From: Bacillota bacterium
Lineage (GTDB): Bacteria; Bacillota; UBA5301; JASBVW01
Direction: 5' to 3'
Assembly (NCBI GenBank): GCA_029961005.1
Contig: JASBVW010000053.1
Span: 1-8,043 of the forward strand
DNA length: 8,043 nucleotides
Part shown: piece by piece, positions 6,011 to 8,043 of the stretch
Layout: the number at the start of each line of letters is the position of its first letter
How positions within the stretch are numbered: position 1 is the stretch's first letter
The notes under the pieces: generated by a model
What the model was told of the DNA's origin: nothing
The model's database searches: none
Seen by the model: the letters and a program-made list of their open reading frames with translations, nothing else
Position numbers and translations under genes: made by a program

Positions 6011-7234
6011 CTAGCCGGGAAGGAGCCGGCAGAAGACCTGGTTGGCCAGGAGGAAGCCGCGGTCAGAGAGGCGAATCCACTCCGGCGTCACTTCCAGCAG
6101 CCCGCACTGCACCAGCTCCTGCACCGCCTCCGGCTCTTCCTCCACCACGTCGACGCCGTAGCGCTCCCGAAAGAGCGGGCGGGCAATGCCCTCCGCCAAG
6201 CGGAGTGAGAGGATGGCGCCCTCCCACCAACGCCTCGCGCCGACCAGGCACTCCCTCTCCACAACCGCAGGGGAGAGCTGCGGCCTTCCCCGGTCCAGGA
6301 GCGGGGGCTCTGCCGCAGGGCGGCCCGCCCCCTCCAGGCGGGCCAGGTAATCCGGCAGGCGGCGGGCATTTCCGTAGCGGGTGCCGTCCAGATAGCCCCA
6401 CGCTCCCGCTCCCAGGCCCAGGTACTCCTCGTTTTTCCAGTAGCGCAAATTATGACGGGCTTCCCGTCCGGGCCGGGCGAAGTTGGAGATCTCATAGCGG
6501 CGATAGCCCCGGCCGGCCAGGTAGACCACCGCCCAGCGGTACATCTCGGCGTCCAGGTCGTCGGGGCAGGGGGCGATCTTCTTCTCCCGGAGCAGACGAC
6601 CCAGCTCCGTCCCCGCTTCGAGGGAGAGGCTATAGAGGGAAAGATGCTCCGGCTCTAAAGCCACCGCCTCCTCCAGGGTTCTCTGCCAGCTTTTCAGCGT
6701 CTGCCCGGGTACAGCAAAGATAAGGTCCAAAGAAAGGTTAGTCCAGCCGGCCGCCCGCGCCAGCGCCACTGCTTCTTTTACCTGCGCCGCGCTGTGGCGC
6801 CGCCCTAAAAAGCGAAGCAGTCCGTCCTCCAAGGACTGGGCCCCCAGGCTCAGCCGGTTCACGCCCAGCCGGCGCAGGCCGGCCAGTTTCCGCTGAGAGA
6901 GCGTGCCCGGGTTGGCCTCCACCGTCACCTCTACGTCCTCCCGCCAGGGCCAAAAGGAGCGCAGAGCGCCCAGGAGGCGCTCAAAGAGGTCGAGGGGAAG
7001 AAGGGTGGGGGTGCCCCCACCCAGGTAGACCGACTCCACCTCCCACTCCGGAGAGCGCCGGGCATACCAGCCGGCCTCCCGCACCACCGCCTCCACGTAC
7101 CTGGTCCACAGCCGCCTCCTTTCCTCCGCCCGCCAGCGGGCCACGTCCAAGGAGACAAAGTCGCAATAGCGGCAGCGGTGGAGGCAAAAGGGCAGGTGCA
7201 CGTACAAGCCGATCGCCTTTTTTGCTCCGCCCAT
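6011..7234 (-). CDS. hemW: Radical SAM haem chaperone HemW (coproporphyrinogen III oxidase-like)
   Basis: This 407-residue radical-SAM protein was long annotated as oxygen-independent coproporphyrinogen oxidase. Members of this subgroup are now viewed as HemW haem chaperones that deliver haem to membrane proteins. The 4Fe-4S site is CLHRCRYC at 17-24 followed by Asp-Phe; the Phe at 26 replaces the fourth Cys of true HemN, which places it with HemW. Further motifs are LGGGTP at 71-76, EANPGT at 105-110, LSLGAQS at 127-133, EISNFA at 247-252 and the HemW-typical HNLRYW at 260-265. The C-terminal HemN-type domain is present and ends in SDRGFLLANQVF. The ATG is 3 nt after the lepA stop; the SD is modest (GAGG about 12 nt upstream, inside lepA), so coupling to lepA is likely. 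Activity as haem chaperone versus another radical-SAM role cannot be settled from sequence. Confidence 0.93.
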   Translation of the reverse strand: MGGAKKAIGLYVHLPFCLHRCRYCDFVSLDVARWRAEERRRLWTRYVEAVVREAGWYARRSPEWEVESVYLGGGTPTLLPLDLFERLLGALRSFWPWREDVEVTVEANPGTLSQRKLAGLRRLGVNRLSLGAQSLEDGLLRFLGRRHSAAQVKEAVALARAAGWTNLSLDLIFAVPGQTLKSWQRTLEEAVALEPEHLSLYSLSLEAGTELGRLLREKKIAPCPDDLDAEMYRWAVVYLAGRGYRRYEISNFARPGREARHNLRYWKNEEYLGLGAGAWGYLDGTRYGNARRLPDYLARLEGAGRPAAEPPLLDRGRPQLSPAVVERECLVGARRWWEGAILSLRLAEGIARPLFRERYGVDVVEEEPEAVQELVQCGLLEVTPEWIRLSDRGFLLANQVFCRLLPG

Positions 7235-7237
7235 GGC

Positions 7238-8043
7238 TCAGTCGATCCTCAACACGGCCATAAAGGCCTCCTGGGGAACTTCCACGTTTCCCAGGGCCTT
7301 CATCCTCTTCTTCCCTTCTTTTTGTTTCTCCAGGAGCTTGCGCTTGCGCGTCACGTCTCCGCCGTAACACTTGGCCAACACGTCTTTGCGCAGCGCGCGA
7401 ACGGTCTCTCGGGCAATGACCCGCCCGCCGATGGCCACCTGAATGGGCACCTCAAAGAGCTGCCGAGGGATGACCTCCTTGAGTTTCTCCGCCAGTTGCC
7501 GCCCCCGGGCATAGGCCTTTTCCCGGTGAATGATGCAGGAGAGGGCATCTACCGGGCGGCCGTTCAGCAGCAAGTCCAGCTTCACCAAGTCCGACTCCCG
7601 GTGTCCGATGTACTCGTAATCCAGAGAAGCGTAGCCCTTGCTGCGGGACTTCAACTTATCAAAGAAGTCCAAAAGGATCTCGCCCAAGGGCAACTCGTAC
7701 CGGAGCAAAACCCGCTTCTGGTCCAGGTACTCCATGGTCAGGTAGACGCCCCGCCTCTCCTGGCACAGGTCCATCAGGGGCCCGATGAACTCCTGGGGGG
7801 AGATAATAGAAGCCCTGACGTAAGGCTCCGCGATGGAGGCCACCTCCCCCGGCGGGGGCAGATCGGCGGGGTTGCGCACCTCCAGCACCTCACCCCTTCT
7901 CGTCCGCACCTGGTAGTTGACGCTGGGAGCAGTGGCGATCAGGTTCAGACCGTACTCCCGCTCCAGCCGCTCCTGGACGATCTCCATGTGCAAAAGGCCC
8001 AAAAAACCGCAGCGAAAACCAAAACCCAGGGCAGCGGAGGTCT
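7238..8043 (-). CDS. lepA: Elongation factor 4 (LepA) GTPase, C-terminal part
   Basis: The gene runs off the right edge, and about 267 C-terminal codons of a protein usually near 600 residues are present. The frame is open to the edge: the in-window protein begins TSAALGFGFRCGFLGLLHME, the LepA segment just before the EF-G domain V-like region. It continues through PYVRASIISPQEFIG, LGEILLDFFDKLKSRSKGYASLDYE and the LepA-specific C-terminal domain (AKCYGGDVTRKRKLLEKQKEG, ending VEVPQEAFMAVLRID). The TTG at 8002 is an internal Leu codon, not a start. LepA is a ribosome-associated translational GTPase that affects initiation or back-translocation; the G domain with its GTP-binding motifs is outside the window. 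It is followed after 3 nt by hemW, the common Firmicutes pairing. No defect is seen. Confidence 0.97.
   Translation of the reverse strand, partial: TSAALGFGFRCGFLGLLHMEIVQERLEREYGLNLIATAPSVNYQVRTRRGEVLEVRNPADLPPPGEVASIAEPYVRASIISPQEFIGPLMDLCQERRGVYLTMEYLDQKRVLLRYELPLGEILLDFFDKLKSRSKGYASLDYEYIGHRESDLVKLDLLLNGRPVDALSCIIHREKAYARGRQLAEKLKEVIPRQLFEVPIQVAIGGRVIARETVRALRKDVLAKCYGGDVTRKRKLLEKQKEGKKRMKALGNVEVPQEAFMAVLRID

Noticed and set aside
7238..8002. TTG at 8002 as the start of a short LepA
   Set aside because: It is the Leu codon inside the conserved FRCGFLGLLHME segment; the frame stays open to the right edge.
1..8043. A new defence, mobile or biosynthetic system
   Set aside because: Every substantial gene belongs to a well-known housekeeping family in a conserved order; no repeats, transposase, integrase or CRISPR structure was seen.

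Overview
The window is a GC-rich, housekeeping stretch of a bacterial chromosome. It carries the HrcA/CIRCE-type heat-shock operon of a Firmicutes-like organism. The order lepA-hemW-hrcA-grpE-dnaK-dnaJ-(prmA)-rsmE is the classical Bacilli/Clostridia arrangement. The DnaK lacks the insert found in proteobacterial DnaK, the CIRCE operator is perfect, and the Shine-Dalgarno (SD) sequences are strong and purine-rich. High GC and Arg/Glu-rich proteins would fit a GC-rich, possibly thermophilic clostridial lineage (Moorella/Ammonifex/Desulfotomaculum-like), but this placement is an inference and no species can be named.

Layout. At the left edge the plus strand holds the last ~174 codons of a YegS/DgkB/BmrU-type lipid (diacylglycerol) kinase, whose start lies outside the window. 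Everything else is on the minus strand and reads right to left: the 3' part of lepA (cut by the right edge), hemW 3 nt after it, a ~140-nt noncoding gap with a sigma-A-like promoter and a perfect CIRCE operator, then hrcA, grpE, dnaK, dnaJ and rsmE. hrcA and grpE are 2 nt apart, grpE and dnaK overlap in ATGA, dnaK and dnaJ are 30 nt apart, and dnaJ and rsmE overlap by 20 nt. rsmE then runs tail-to-tail into the lipid kinase, with a 25-bp overlap of coding ends.

How the genes work together. HrcA, the first product of the operon, should bind CIRCE and repress its own transcription together with the whole DnaK-DnaJ-GrpE chaperone set until heat shock. GrpE and DnaJ are the nucleotide-exchange factor and J-domain co-chaperone of DnaK. 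RsmE (16S rRNA m3U1498 methyltransferase) travels as the last gene. lepA-hemW (elongation factor 4 and a radical-SAM haem chaperone-like protein) form a preceding pair that could read through into hrcA.

No undescribed system, mobile element, CRISPR array, tRNA or rRNA was seen. The points most worth a second look are in the arrangement: a hairpin that presents the hrcA SD in its loop, absence of prmA so that dnaJ overlaps rsmE directly, the convergent overlap with the lipid kinase, and the TTG start of dnaJ.
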